Below are positions 26,535-35,461 of a stretch of DNA of 64,000 nucleotides, piece after piece. Positions within the stretch are counted from its first letter, which is position 1; every line of letters starts with the position of its first letter. The position numbers and the translations under genes are program-made. The notes under the pieces are model-generated. The model was not told the origin of the DNA, made no database searches, and saw only the letters and a program-made list of their open reading frames with translations. The DNA lies in contig NZ_VJVZ01000004.1 in assembly GCF_007097145.1 (NCBI RefSeq), positions 186,001 to 250,000 of the forward strand, given 5' to 3'. Source of the stretch: Flavobacterium zepuense (GTDB lineage Bacteria > Bacteroidota > Bacteroidia > Flavobacteriales > Flavobacteriaceae).

Positions 26535-27893
26535 TTATATCAAAGTTTTAACCTCATCAAAATTTAACCCGCCATAATTACCACTGCTCATAAGCAGCAA
26601 CGCAACACCTTCGGTATCATATTTTAAGTGGTATAAATATTCTTTAAACGCAGCAGGGTTAGTATAAATAATAAGGTCTTCCCGGTTAAAGGCCTGGGCA
26701 ATTTGCTCGTAGGTAACCTCTTCAAGTTGTTTTATCTTAACGGCATCGGGGCTGTAAAAAACCACGGCAACATCGGCAGCATCAAGTGCGCCCTCATACT
26801 CCTTTAAAAACTCGGCGTTAAGGCTGCTATAGGTGTGCAGCTCCAGGCAGGCAATAAGGGTTTTGTTAGGGTACTGCTCTTTAACCGCTTTGGTAGTGGC
26901 TGAAACCTTACTTGGCGAATGTGCAAAATCTTTATAGGCAACATTTTTACCGTTCTCGGCAATTTTTTCCAGGCGTTTACTGGCTCCTTTAAAGGTGGCA
27001 ATGGCTTCGTAAAAATCGGCTTCATCAATACCCATGTTCTGGCAAATCCATTTAGCGCCGGCAAGGTTGTTAAGATTGTGCGCACCAAAAACTTCAATAG
27101 GCATAGGGCCTTCGGGCGTTTCTAAAAGGGTTATACCATCTTTAACGGTATATTGGGGTGTGCTGTAGGGCAGTTTACGAATAGGATTCGTCGCAGCCTC
27201 AGCCACGCGCTTCACCTCAGGGTCGTTTTCGTTATACACTAAAATTCCGCCATTGGTAATCTTTGCTATAAATATCTCAAACTGCTCTACATAACTCTCG
27301 TAGGTAGGAAATACGTTTATATGATCCCACGCTATGCCGCTAATAAGGGCAATATTAGGCTGGTACAGGTGAAATTTAGGCCTTAAATCCATAGGAGACG
27401 ACAGGTATTCATCGCCTTCCAGCACAATAAAATCGTTCTCCTCGGTAAGGTGTACCATCGTATCAAAGCCCTCCAATTGGGCGCCAACCATATAATCTAC
27501 CTCGCGGTTATGGTAATTCATAACATGCAAAATCATACTGGTAATAGTGGTTTTGCCGTGGCTGCCACCAATAACTACGCGGGTTTTGTTTTTACTTTGC
27601 TCGTACAAAAATTCGGGGTAACTGTAAATCGTCAGCCCTAATTCCTGCGCTTTAAGCAATTCAGGATTATCGGCCTTAGCGTGCATACCCAGGATAACAG
27701 CCTCAATATCGGACGTAATCTTTTCCGGAAACCAGCCCAACGTTTCGGGCAACAGCCCACGTTTTTCAAGGCGGGTGCGGCTCGGCTCAAAAATAGCATC
27801 GTCGCTGCCGGTTACTTTATATCCTTTGTTATGTAGGGCTAGTGCCAGATTGTGCATGGCGGCGCCGCCTATAGCAATAAAATGTGTACGCAT
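26535..27893 (-). CDS. mpl: UDP-N-acetylmuramate:tripeptide ligase Mpl
   Basis: A Mur-ligase family enzyme that attaches recycled L-Ala-gamma-D-Glu-meso-diaminopimelate to UDP-MurNAc. The 452 residues have an N-terminal UDP-binding fold (RTHFIAIGGAAMHNLALAL), the ATP loop GGSHGKTT at 109-116, a central ligase domain (LEGDEYLSS, the Mg-binding Glu) and a C-terminal domain starting near 320 with the substrate motif DFAHSPSKV. Mpl rather than MurC fits because of the short length and the DxAHSPSKV signature. It forms a unit with the uncharacterised gene downstream. Confidence 0.88.
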   Translation of the reverse strand: MRTHFIAIGGAAMHNLALALHNKGYKVTGSDDAIFEPSRTRLEKRGLLPETLGWFPEKITSDIEAVILGMHAKADNPELLKAQELGLTIYSYPEFLYEQSKNKTRVVIGGSHGKTTITSMILHVMNYHNREVDYMVGAQLEGFDTMVHLTEENDFIVLEGDEYLSSPMDLRPKFHLYQPNIALISGIAWDHINVFPTYESYVEQFEIFIAKITNGGILVYNENDPEVKRVAEAATNPIRKLPYSTPQYTVKDGITLLETPEGPMPIEVFGAHNLNNLAGAKWICQNMGIDEADFYEAIATFKGASKRLEKIAENGKNVAYKDFAHSPSKVSATTKAVKEQYPNKTLIACLELHTYSSLNAEFLKEYEGALDAADVAVVFYSPDAVKIKQLEEVTYEQIAQAFNREDLIIYTNPAAFKEYLYHLKYDTEGVALLLMSSGNYGGLNFDEVKTLI

Positions 27894-28062
27894 TTTTATG
27901 TGTAAGTGTTAAATGTATTGTTGTAGCAACCAGCACTGCAACCTTTAGCCTGCAGAGTTATACTTTTGCAAGGCGAGCATCAAAAGTAATAAAATGATTG
28001 TAGATGTGCCATGCCTGCCAAAACAAAAAAGTAGTACGCTATTTTTATAGAAGGTGTATTTT

Positions 28063-28797
28063 TTAAAACTCCACGCTATTCTTGCTAAAATCATGGTAAA
28101 ATAAAACTGTCCAATGTTCATCTTTAGCCTGCTGTTCCCATTTTTGGCGTTGCTCTTTTGCGGTAACCCCATCAAAATCTGACTTGTAAGCAATGTGGAA
28201 TTTTAAGTAGCTTTTTTGCGGGAGGTTATCGGCACCGTAAAAAGTAGTGACACCACCTTCTTTTATCCAAAACACCTGATGGAACGGCGTATGCCCACCG
28301 GTAACTTCATAATGTATAAAATTACCTATTGCACCCTGATTATCAGTCATGAATACAAGGTTAGGCAGTTCCGCTACCTTTTCTAAAACATCCTGGTTAA
28401 AGGAATGGCTTCCTATTTCCCCCAATGCATAAGTGAGTTCATTTTGCTGTAAATAAATATTGGCATTAGGGAAATTGCATACAAATTCATCGCCATCAAT
28501 ATAGCCAAGCCCATCAATATGGTCTTTATGAAGGTGCGACAACAGTACCTTTGTAACATCCTGTGCTCTATAGCCGGCTTCCTCAATAAGTTGTATTATT
28601 ACATGCTTCCCAGCATTAACACATCCCAGTCCTGCATCCAGCAAAATAACATCATCCGGCAGAACAATTAAAAACGGACAAACCGACATTTTAAGCAACT
28701 CAGGGTTAGCCACTTCCACCTCTTCGCGGGTTATTTTAGTAAATATTTTGTCTTTGGTTACGGTAAAAATGCCTTCGTTAAGGGGTATAATTTTCAT
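28063..28797 (-). CDS. Metallo-beta-lactamase-fold hydrolase
   Basis: A 244-residue cytosolic MBL-fold enzyme. The zinc motif HLHKDH is at residues 88-93 (His88, His90, Asp92, His93). Asp54 lies in the upstream beta strand ILLDAGLG, and GGHTPFH near 187-193 provides a further His. This layout fits the lactonase/hydrolase-like subfamily, but the substrate is not deducible. It has its own start 162 bases from obgE, which diverges. The 27894-28062 spacer after it shows no supported gene. Confidence 0.85.
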   Translation of the reverse strand: MKIIPLNEGIFTVTKDKIFTKITREEVEVANPELLKMSVCPFLIVLPDDVILLDAGLGCVNAGKHVIIQLIEEAGYRAQDVTKVLLSHLHKDHIDGLGYIDGDEFVCNFPNANIYLQQNELTYALGEIGSHSFNQDVLEKVAELPNLVFMTDNQGAIGNFIHYEVTGGHTPFHQVFWIKEGGVTTFYGADNLPQKSYLKFHIAYKSDFDGVTAKEQRQKWEQQAKDEHWTVLFYHDFSKNSVEF

Positions 28798-28893
28798 TCA
28801 ATACTTCTTTATAGCAAAGTAACTAATAATGGAGCGAAACACCTGTATTACTGGCTGAAAAATACCTCAATAGGCAATTTCAATAAAATAGCG

Positions 28894-28901
28894 TACTTTT
28901 G
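28894..28901 (+). promoter_or_regulatory. Putative obgE -7 element
   Basis: TACTTTTG matches TAnnTTTG exactly, 59 bases upstream of the obgE ATG; no clear -33 element. Confidence 0.45.
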
Positions 28902-28959
28902 CAGCTTGTAAAGTTTCAACGTGCATTCTGCCAGAAGCTTTAATTTAAATTAAGAAGAA

Positions 28960-29970
28960 ATGACAGAAGGGAATTTTGTAGATTACGTAAAGATATATGT
29001 GTCGTCTGGTAAGGGCGGCAAGGGATCTACACACCTGCACAGGGAAAAATTTATAGAAAAAGGTGGGCCAGATGGTGGCGATGGCGGCCGTGGCGGCCAC
29101 GTATACCTTGTGGGTAACAAAGGGTTATGGACACTTTTTCACTTAAAATTTGCAAGGCATATTAAAGCCGGGCATGGTGGCGATGGCGGTAGCGCGCGCA
29201 GTACCGGTGCCGATGGCGACGATAAATACATTGAAGTACCCTTAGGTACCGTGGTTAAAGACCAGGAAACCGGAGAGGTAATGTTTGAAATAACCGAACA
29301 TGGCGAAAAACGAATTGTTGCCAAAGGCGGCAAGGGGGGCCTTGGTAACTGGCACTTTAGAAGCTCTACCAACCAAACGCCGCGTTATTCGCAGCCGGGT
29401 ATGCCACCCGAAGAGAATGATATAATACTGGAACTTAAGGTATTGGCCGATGTAGGCCTTGTAGGCTTCCCTAACGCAGGTAAGTCTACGTTACTATCGG
29501 TGCTTACTTCGGCGAAGCCGAAAATTGCTGATTACCCGTTTACCACGCTTAAACCTAACTTAGGTATAGTGTCGTATAGGGATTACCAATCGTTTGTAAT
29601 TGCCGATATTCCCGGAATTATAGAGGGCGCTGCCGAAGGTAAAGGCCTGGGACACTACTTTTTAAGGCATATAGAGCGTAACTCGGTGCTTATTTTCCTT
29701 ATCCCTGCCGATGCGGGTGATATAGAGAAAGAGTACGAAATATTGCTTGATGAACTACGCCGTTATAACCCTGAAATATTAGACAAAGAACGCGTAATTG
29801 TAATCTCTAAATGTGATATGCTGGATGACGAACTTAAAGCCGAAATGAAAGATACTCTGGATGTTAGCTTTAAAAACATCCCCTACCTTATGATATCTTC
29901 GGTAGCGCAGCAAGGCCTGGTGGAGTTGAAAGACAAACTGTGGCAGATGCTGAATGTAGAAGCTGAATAG
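28960..29970 (+). CDS. obgE: GTPase ObgE/CgtA
   Basis: An essential ribosome-associated GTPase acting in 50S assembly and stress response. The 336 residues include the glycine-rich Obg domain (about 1-160, runs such as [12 protein letters not shown]), then the G domain with P-loop GFPNAGKST (169-177), switch DIPGIIEGA, NKxD-type SKCD and SSVA motifs. The variable C-terminal extension of some homologues is absent, as usual in this phylum. In many Flavobacteria adk is adjacent; here adk lies 27 kb away. Confidence 0.96.
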   Translation: MTEGNFVDYVKIYVSSGKGGKGSTHLHREKFIEKGGPDGGDGGRGGHVYLVGNKGLWTLFHLKFARHIKAGHGGDGGSARSTGADGDDKYIEVPLGTVVKDQETGEVMFEITEHGEKRIVAKGGKGGLGNWHFRSSTNQTPRYSQPGMPPEENDIILELKVLADVGLVGFPNAGKSTLLSVLTSAKPKIADYPFTTLKPNLGIVSYRDYQSFVIADIPGIIEGAAEGKGLGHYFLRHIERNSVLIFLIPADAGDIEKEYEILLDELRRYNPEILDKERVIVISKCDMLDDELKAEMKDTLDVSFKNIPYLMISSVAQQGLVELKDKLWQMLNVEAE

Positions 29971-29997
29971 ATATTAGATAATAGAAAATAGATAATA

Positions 29998-30026
29998 GAA
30001 AACCGCCCCAAGAAGGCGGTTTTTTC
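29998..30026 (+). terminator. obgE terminator
   Basis: AACCGCC (30001-30007) pairs with GGCGGTT (30015-30021) and is followed by TTTTTC. It is preceded by a short degenerate repeat, TAGATAATAGAAAA-like, at 29968-30000. It separates obgE from the convergent radC. Confidence 0.85.
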
Positions 30027-30058
30027 GTATGATACTAATTATAAATGAGTTGCAATTA

Positions 30059-30754
30059 TTACATCATCCCCTCATCGGCAAAGCTCAGGTAGCCTTTCTC
30101 AGTTACGATTACGTGGTCTAAAACCTTAATATCCAGAGAGTGCCCTGCCGTTTTAAGCTGTCGCGTAACCTGTTTGTCGGGTTCACTGGCCTGTAAAATT
30201 CCGCTTGGGTGGTTGTGTACCAGTATGATACCTACAGCATTGTGCTCTAACGCCGTTTTAAAAACCAACCGTACATCTACCACGGTACCGGTAAGCCCTC
30301 CCTTACTCAATTGGTTCTTATAAATCACTTTGTTTGAGTTATTTAGGTAGATGATCCAAAACTCCTCATGCGGAAGCTCGCCTATAATGGGCTGCATGAT
30401 CTCAAACACGGCACGGCTGCTGGTAATCTTCTTAAGGTCAACACCTTCCTCATCGCGGCGGCGGCGTCCCAGCTCCATTGCCGCAGCAATGCTAATGGCC
30501 TTAGCCTCGCCTATGCCCTTAAAGCTCATAAGTTGCTGTAACGACTGCTTACCCAGCGCATTAAGGTTATTATCTACACTGGCTAAAATGCGTTTGCTCA
30601 GTTCTACAGCACTTTCATTACGGCTGCCCGAGCCTATAAGTATAGCAATAAGTTCGGCATCGCTAAGGGCAGCTTTGCCCTTAATCATCAGTTTTTCACG
30701 GGGTTGGTCGTCTTCGGCCCAGTATTTTATCGAGAAGGTAGTGTTATCTTCCAT
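30059..30754 (-). CDS. radC: RadC-family JAB1/MPN-domain protein
   Basis: A 231-residue protein with an N-terminal helix-hairpin-helix region (about 70-95, MSFKGIGEAKAISIAAAMELG) and a C-terminal JAMM metalloprotease-like domain. The zinc motif is HNHPSG with His180 and His182, and Asp193 follows (SEPD). Despite the name, a role in DNA repair is not established for the family; the metal-binding site suggests a hydrolase. Single gene, convergent with obgE. Confidence 0.93.
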   Translation of the reverse strand: MEDNTTFSIKYWAEDDQPREKLMIKGKAALSDAELIAILIGSGSRNESAVELSKRILASVDNNLNALGKQSLQQLMSFKGIGEAKAISIAAAMELGRRRRDEEGVDLKKITSSRAVFEIMQPIIGELPHEEFWIIYLNNSNKVIYKNQLSKGGLTGTVVDVRLVFKTALEHNAVGIILVHNHPSGILQASEPDKQVTRQLKTAGHSLDIKVLDHVIVTEKGYLSFADEGMM

Positions 30755-30849
30755 TTAATGCGTTGTATGGCACTAATTTAAACAAAATTGAGTCTCATTA
30801 CCATACTAACTATTACTATTCTTACGTTTTCATAGCAAACCGCCTGATT

Positions 30850-31425
30850 ATGAAACACATCCTACTCCTGCTGCTCATTAGCTGCCTTAACAGCAGCACC
30901 GCTACTAAAGACTATTATGAGCAACTGAGCGATGCCGCCCTTGCTATAACCAAAGACAAGGTAGAATATGACGGTACATATTACCGCATAAAGTACCCAA
31001 ATGGCGATGTACCGGCTAACATTGGGGTGTGTACCGATGTGGTTATCAGGAGTTACCGTAAATTGGGCGCCGATTTACAGCAACTGGTACACGAAGATAT
31101 GAAAGCCAACTTTTCTAAATACCCAAAAGCCTGGGGCTTAAGCAGTCCCGACACAAATATAGACCACCGCCGTGTACCTAACCTGCAGGTTTTCTTTACC
31201 CGAAAAGGGCAAAAACTAACCGTAACTAACAATGCGTCAGACTATAAGCCCGGTGATATTGTTACCTGGATGCTGCCTGCGGGCCATCCTCACATTGGCA
31301 TAGTAGTAAACAAAAAAGGAGCGGCAGGCCGCTACAAAATGGTACACAATATTGGCTACGGTCAAAATTTAGACGACTGCCTTTTTGAGTATAAAATCAC
31401 AGGGCATTATCGCTACAAAAAATAA
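30850..31425 (+). CDS. DUF1287 secreted protein
   Basis: A 191-residue secreted protein. I place the start at 30850 because MKHILLLLLISCLNSSTA is a good signal peptide; the frame extends 29 codons upstream to 30763 with a non-signal-like sequence. The mature part has the DUF1287 motifs GVCTDVVIRSYRKLGADLQ, DTNIDHRRVPNLQVFF, PGDIVTW and HIGIVV. The Cys in GVCTD and the His in HPHIGIV are arranged as in NlpC/P60-like papain-fold amidases, so a cell-wall amidase role is likely but unproven. Confidence 0.85.
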   Translation: MKHILLLLLISCLNSSTATKDYYEQLSDAALAITKDKVEYDGTYYRIKYPNGDVPANIGVCTDVVIRSYRKLGADLQQLVHEDMKANFSKYPKAWGLSSPDTNIDHRRVPNLQVFFTRKGQKLTVTNNASDYKPGDIVTWMLPAGHPHIGIVVNKKGAAGRYKMVHNIGYGQNLDDCLFEYKITGHYRYKK

Positions 31426-31451
31426 AAATTATCTTACAGAAATATTTCTGA

Positions 31452-31568
31452 AAGTGCTTGATATTTCACTTTTGGATTTCGAGATGGTTAATTAACCGCC
31501 TTTTTAAGCTCAAAATTTATAAGAAATTACCCCTAAATGCTTAATATTTCACTTTTGGATTTTGAGAT
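31452..31568. repeat. Two 31-bp direct repeats in a 258-bp spacer
   Basis: Copies 31455-31485 and 31538-31568 differ at two positions and are 83 bp apart; the shared core is ATATTTCACTTTTGGATTT. The first copy, extended to 31452-31476, is identical over 25 bases to 13259-13283 inside the TonB receptor gene, where it encodes VLDISLLE. A palindrome GGTTAATTAACC lies between the copies. The rest of 31426-31683 is low-complexity sequence, with repeated CTAAAAT at its right end. Confidence 0.8.
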
Positions 31569-31683
31569 CTCTACATCATGTGCAAAGGGGTTAAAATTTG
31601 CTCTACAATTTTCATTTTTTTAGCAGATGCCTAATTCTGAAAATTCGCAATTCGCAATTTTTAAATCTAAAATCTAAAATCTC

Positions 31684-32649
31684 CTACACCACCTGCCCGC
31701 TAAATTTTTCGCGGTACATTTTGGGGGTCATGCCCACCGTTTTTTTAAAGAGCGAGCGAAAAGTTTTCAGGTCGTTGTAGCCACTTTCTAACATTACCTC
31801 TAAAATACTGTGGCGCGATTGCTCCAGCATTTGCTTGGCAGCCTCAATGCGTGTTTTTTGCAGGTATTCTATGGGGGTAATGCCCGTTACCTGCTTAAAG
31901 CGGCGCACCAGGTTACGGCGGCTGGCAGGTACATCTATAATAATCTCTTCTATGGTGTTAGCCTTGCTAAAATGCTTCTTAATCTCGTCCTGCGTTTGTT
32001 TAACCAATGCATCGCCATGATCGTTGGCGGGTGCAAAAGTGCCAAAATAGGTCTGCCGGTTACGGTCTAAATCAATAGAAAAAACTTTAGCGGCACGCAC
32101 AGCCACTTCCTTACTACAATACACCTCCAGCAGCAACATAAGCAGGTGAAACGTATTTGTAGCCCCGCCGCTGGTGTATATGCGGTCTTTCTCCGTCACT
32201 ACAGCTTCGGCCTGTAGTTGTACCAGTGGGAAGAGTTTAGCAAAGGCAGCTTCGGCATTAATGTGTGTGGTGGCCGGCCTGTTATCTAACAACCCCGACG
32301 CTCCTAATACAAAAGCACCGGTACAAAAGCTGGCAATAGCTGCACCCGCTGCATACTGGTTTTGCAGCCACGGTATCCAGGCACGATTATCCTGCATGGC
32401 CTCGCCAACACCGTTATGTTTAAAGGAGGGCACTAATATCAAATCATACTTAGTGTCCGCAGTAACAGGCTTGGGTACATAATTGTCATACGCAGTAGCG
32501 TCGTGCCCAGGCTGGTGCAGCAGGTTAATTTCAAAAGGTGCAGGCTCGTTGCTTTCCAAGTAAAAGCGGTTAGCGGTTTCAAACACATCCAGCACGGCGG
32601 CTGCGCTTAAAAGGCGGTGCCCTTTTGTAAGTACAATGGCTATTTGCAT
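31684..32649 (-). CDS. GlxA-type regulator (DJ-1/PfpI plus AraC)
   Basis: A 321-residue regulator joining an N-terminal DJ-1/PfpI-like domain (1-185, with Cys109 at the nucleophile-elbow position in ASFCTGAF) and a C-terminal AraC double helix-turn-helix (about 220-318, NLVRRFKQVTGITPIEYLQK and GYNDLKTFRSLFKKTVG). Such fusions act as transcriptional activators responding to small metabolites; no ligand can be named. It is divergent from the doxX operon with 154 bases between, and probably controls that operon (inference from layout). Confidence 0.9.
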   Translation of the reverse strand: MQIAIVLTKGHRLLSAAAVLDVFETANRFYLESNEPAPFEINLLHQPGHDATAYDNYVPKPVTADTKYDLILVPSFKHNGVGEAMQDNRAWIPWLQNQYAAGAAIASFCTGAFVLGASGLLDNRPATTHINAEAAFAKLFPLVQLQAEAVVTEKDRIYTSGGATNTFHLLMLLLEVYCSKEVAVRAAKVFSIDLDRNRQTYFGTFAPANDHGDALVKQTQDEIKKHFSKANTIEEIIIDVPASRRNLVRRFKQVTGITPIEYLQKTRIEAAKQMLEQSRHSILEVMLESGYNDLKTFRSLFKKTVGMTPKMYREKFSGQVV

Positions 32650-32739
32650 AATGGTTGCAGTTTGATTTAAAAGTGCTTTTGTCTCAAATACCCCCTACTA
32701 TTGACTTTTAAGCACAGTAACAAAACTACGCATTTGATT

Positions 32740-32747
32740 TAAATTTG
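32740..32747 (+). promoter_or_regulatory. Putative promoter of the doxX operon
   Basis: TAAATTTG is an exact -7 match, 57 bases upstream of the doxX ATG, in the divergent space shared with the GlxA-type regulator. Confidence 0.45.
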
Positions 32748-32803
32748 CAATAACAACCAATAATTTATTAAATTCATATAAAATTTAATAAAAAAACCAA
32801 GAC

Positions 32804-33223
32804 ATGAAAAAATTAATCAGCACAGTATCCTTAAACCAGGATTTAGCAACACTCTTACTTCGCCTGCTTTTTGGCCTTATGTTTACCTATTACGGGTATA
32901 ACAAAATTGTAAATTACGATACAATAGCGCCCATGTTTGGCGATATTATTGGCATCGGCGCCAGGCTATCGTTTAACCTTGTAATTTTTGCCGAATTCTT
33001 TTGCGGCATACTTGTAGCCATTGGCTTTGTTACCCGCTTTGCCATTATACCACCGTTTATAACTATGATCGTAGCCTACTTTATTGCCCATGCTGCCGAT
33101 CCGTTTGATGCCAAGGCCATTGCATTTATATTCCTTATACTTTGCCTGCCCATTTTTGTTGCCGGCAGCGGCAAGTACAGTGTTGATTATTTAATTTTTA
33201 ATAAAAAACAAGCTGTACAATAA
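32804..33223 (+). CDS. DoxX-family membrane protein
   Basis: A 139-residue inner-membrane protein with four predicted helices (about 15-33, 50-70, 75-93, 103-122). The family signature LLLRLLFGLMFTYYGYNKI is at 17-35. DoxX-like proteins are linked to redox or oxidative-stress functions, but the biochemical activity of this branch is unknown. Its stop and the start of the following reductase gene share one base (TAATG), so the two are translationally coupled. The divergent GlxA-type regulator is a likely controller. Confidence 0.88.
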   Translation: MKKLISTVSLNQDLATLLLRLLFGLMFTYYGYNKIVNYDTIAPMFGDIIGIGARLSFNLVIFAEFFCGILVAIGFVTRFAIIPPFITMIVAYFIAHAADPFDAKAIAFIFLILCLPIFVAGSGKYSVDYLIFNKKQAVQ

Positions 33224-33786
33224 TGAGAAAGCTGAAACTACAGGTATCAATATCTATAGATGGTTTTATTGCAGGCCCCAACAGCGAAATGGACTGGATG
33301 CAATGGAACTGGGGCAACGACATTAACAGCTATGTTACCAATTTCACTAAAGATGTAGATACTATTGTGATAGGGAGAAAATTAGCCGAAGGTTTTATAC
33401 CCTACTGGGAACAAATGCAGGGCAATCCGGAAACAGCCGATCCAGGCTCTGAGTTTATGACCCGCATACCCAAAATAGTATTTACCCATACGCTTAAAGA
33501 GCATAACTGGCCCAATACCAGCCTTGCCACGGGTAACTTTATAGAAGAGGTAAACAACCTGAAGAACAGCAAAGGTGGCGATATTATTGCTTACGGCGGG
33601 GCGCAGTTTGTGTCATCGCTTATTAAAGAAGGCTTGATAGACGAATTTTACCTGCTGGTTAACCCTGCCGCCCTTGGCACTGGCATGCCGATTTTTAAAG
33701 AGCTTACCGGCATACAACAGCTTAAACTTTTAGAAGCCAGAGCTTTTGATTGCGGCATTACCGCTTTGCATTATACAAAACCATAA
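33223..33786 (+). CDS. Dihydrofolate reductase-like protein (RibD C-terminal fold)
   Basis: A 187-residue cytosolic NADPH-binding reductase-like protein. LQVSISIDGFIAGPNSEMDWM at 6-26 is the family N-terminal motif, TIVIGRKLAEGF provides the second strand, and GGDIIAYGGAQFVSSLI is the NADPH phosphate-binding region. Such proteins, often named YwjB/YyaP-like, have no proven folate activity. It overlaps the doxX stop by one base and precedes an SRPBCC gene by 15 bases, forming a three-gene unit. Confidence 0.87.
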   Translation: MRKLKLQVSISIDGFIAGPNSEMDWMQWNWGNDINSYVTNFTKDVDTIVIGRKLAEGFIPYWEQMQGNPETADPGSEFMTRIPKIVFTHTLKEHNWPNTSLATGNFIEEVNNLKNSKGGDIIAYGGAQFVSSLIKEGLIDEFYLLVNPAALGTGMPIFKELTGIQQLKLLEARAFDCGITALHYTKP

Positions 33787-33801
33787 CCCATATACTCTGC
33801 C

Positions 33802-34320
33802 ATGACAATTGCAATCATTATTATAGCCATTATAGCACTGCCTTTTATTATTGCGCTTTTTGTACCAAAACAATATACTGTAGAGCGCAGTGTTGTAATC
33901 AACAAGCCGGTACACACCGTGTTTGAATATATGAAACTGGTTAACAACCAGCAATATTACAACAAATGGGTTATGAAAGACCCCAACAAAAAGATAGTGA
34001 ACACCGGTATAGACGGCACATTAGGCTTTATACAGTCGTGGAACGGCAACAGCCAGGCCGGCGAAGGCGAACAGGAAATTACCGGAGTCACTCAAAATGA
34101 GCGCATTACTATTGAGATACGTTTTGTGCGCCCGTTTAAAAGTACCGCCCATATCTATATCATTACACAGCCGGTAACCGAGCACAGCACCAAAACTACC
34201 TGGGGTATGAGCGGCAAAAGCAAGTATCCATTAAACCTTATGAGCGCGATCATGACAGGGCCATTGGGTAAAGACATGGAAACCAGCCTTGCTATGCTGA
34301 AAAAGAATTTGGAAGGGTAG
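33802..34320 (+). CDS. Membrane-anchored SRPBCC (START-like) protein
   Basis: A 172-residue protein with an N-terminal hydrophobic helix (MTIAIIIIAIIALPFIIALF) followed by a Bet v1/START-like hydrophobic-pocket domain (about 25-170, VERSVVINKPVHTVFEYM). The domain binds a lipophilic ligand or acts as a chaperone; the ligand is unknown. Third gene of the doxX unit. After it comes a 150-base spacer of tandem repeats. Confidence 0.85.
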   Translation: MTIAIIIIAIIALPFIIALFVPKQYTVERSVVINKPVHTVFEYMKLVNNQQYYNKWVMKDPNKKIVNTGIDGTLGFIQSWNGNSQAGEGEQEITGVTQNERITIEIRFVRPFKSTAHIYIITQPVTEHSTKTTWGMSGKSKYPLNLMSAIMTGPLGKDMETSLAMLKKNLEG

Positions 34321-34333
34321 ATAGAGGATATGA

Positions 34334-34453
34334 GATATCAGATATCAGATATCAGATGTGAGATAATAGATTTTAGACTTACGACTTGCTGACTTGACGA
34401 CTTTGCGACTTTGCGACTTTGCGACTTTGCGACTTTGCAACTTTGAAACTTTC
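34334..34453. repeat. Tandem short repeats: GATATCA x3 and CGACTTTG x5
   Basis: GATATCA is repeated three times at 34334-34354. CGACTTTG is repeated five times exactly at 34398-34437, then decays to CAACTTTG and AAACTTTC (34438-34453). The octamer array ends 20 bases before the ATG of the VOC gene. Each unit contains TTTG, the -33 element sequence. No coding frame is supported here. Confidence 0.9.
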
Positions 34454-34473
34454 AACATTAAAACCAATAGATT

Positions 34474-34929
34474 ATGAAAGCAGTAAACCCGTATTTAAAT
34501 TTTCCCGGCAATGCCGAGGAAGCATTTAACCACTACAAAAGTATTTTTGGCGGTGAGTTCCAGATGCTCATGCGTTACAAAGACATTCCGCAAGGTGTTG
34601 AAATGGACGGCTGTGTAGACATGCAGGGCAAAGCAACACCAAAGGATGAAGAAAACTACATTATGCACATTGCCCTTATGGTAGGCAACAGTGTGCTTAT
34701 GGCAAGCGATGTACCGGCCGCAATGGGCGGGGTAAACTTTGGCAACAGCGTAACACTTTCGGTTAGTGTGGAGAGCCGCGAGGAAGCCGACCGTGTATTT
34801 GCAGGGCTATCTGAAGGTGGCAACCCGCAAATGCCAATGGACGATATGTTTTGGGGTGCCTACTACGGTATGCTTACCGATAAATTTGGCATTAACTGGA
34901 TGGTTAGCTACGATGCCAATTACCAATAA
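34474..34929 (+). CDS. VOC-family protein, PhnB-like
   Basis: A 151-residue protein of the glyoxalase/bleomycin-resistance superfamily. The PhnB-type opening [20 protein letters not shown] and the later [20 protein letters not shown] are diagnostic. PhnB-like proteins have no established reaction. Transcribed alone or with the next VOC gene (56-base gap). The octamer repeats just upstream could influence its expression. Confidence 0.87.
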   Translation: MKAVNPYLNFPGNAEEAFNHYKSIFGGEFQMLMRYKDIPQGVEMDGCVDMQGKATPKDEENYIMHIALMVGNSVLMASDVPAAMGGVNFGNSVTLSVSVESREEADRVFAGLSEGGNPQMPMDDMFWGAYYGMLTDKFGINWMVSYDANYQ

Positions 34930-34985
34930 GAACGCTTATGTTCCTCTATCCTATTATTCAGTCTAAAACTATAAATTTTACAGCT

Positions 34986-35363
34986 ATGTTTAAAGATGTT
35001 AAAGCGTTTAGCGGCTATTCTGCCAATGATTTGGAGGCCGCCAAAAAATTTTACGGCGATACTTTAGGGCTTCAAGTAAAAACAGGTATAGAAGGTATAC
35101 TGGAGCTGCATATTGCAGGCAGTTCGCCCGTAATTATCTATCCTAAAGAAAACCACGAGCCCGCAACCTTTACCGTGCTCAACTTCCCTGTGCCCGATGT
35201 AGAGGAAGCTGTGGCCGACCTTAAAGCTAAAGGTGTGGTTTTTGAAAGCTACGACCTGCCCAATTTTAAAACCGGTGATGATAATATCTTCCGTGGCGGT
35301 GGCCCGCTTATAGCCTGGTTTAAAGACCCGGCGGGGAACATCCTATCTGTTTTAGAAGAATAG
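34986..35363 (+). CDS. VOC-family (glyoxalase-like) protein
   Basis: A 126-residue VOC domain with two beta-alpha-beta-beta-beta modules ([20 protein letters not shown] and [20 protein letters not shown]), ending [14 protein letters not shown], where the Glu is a typical metal ligand. I choose ATG 34986; the frame extends 16 codons upstream to 34938 over non-conserved sequence. Function unknown; relatives include fosfomycin- and bleomycin-resistance folds and dioxygenases. It follows another VOC gene. Confidence 0.85.
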   Translation: MFKDVKAFSGYSANDLEAAKKFYGDTLGLQVKTGIEGILELHIAGSSPVIIYPKENHEPATFTVLNFPVPDVEEAVADLKAKGVVFESYDLPNFKTGDDNIFRGGGPLIAWFKDPAGNILSVLEE

Positions 35364-35371
35364 CTTACAGT

Positions 35372-35412
35372 TTCAAGTCGCAGTCGCAGTTTACAGTCGC
35401 AGTCACAGTAGG
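35372..35412. repeat. Degenerate hexamer repeats (CAGTCG-like)
   Basis: AGTCGCAGTCGCAGTTTACA and its continuation repeat a CAGTCG/CAGTCA hexamer in the spacer between the VOC gene and the DinB-like gene. Related degenerate repeats occur in other spacers of the window. Confidence 0.6.
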
Positions 35413-35461
35413 CAGGTGACCCCGCAATTTTTAAATTTTTAAATTTTAAATCAGTTACACT

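Noticed and set aside
27945..28193. Minus-strand 82-codon ORF
   Set aside because: It overlaps the end of the MBL-fold gene in another frame and shows no domain or promoter.
30763..30849. N-terminal extension of the DUF1287 gene
   Set aside because: The 29 extra residues are polar and would bury the signal peptide; ATG 30850 gives a normal secreted protein.
34398..34453. CRISPR-like regular repeats
   Set aside because: Units are 8 bp without spacers and there are no cas genes; this is a simple tandem repeat.
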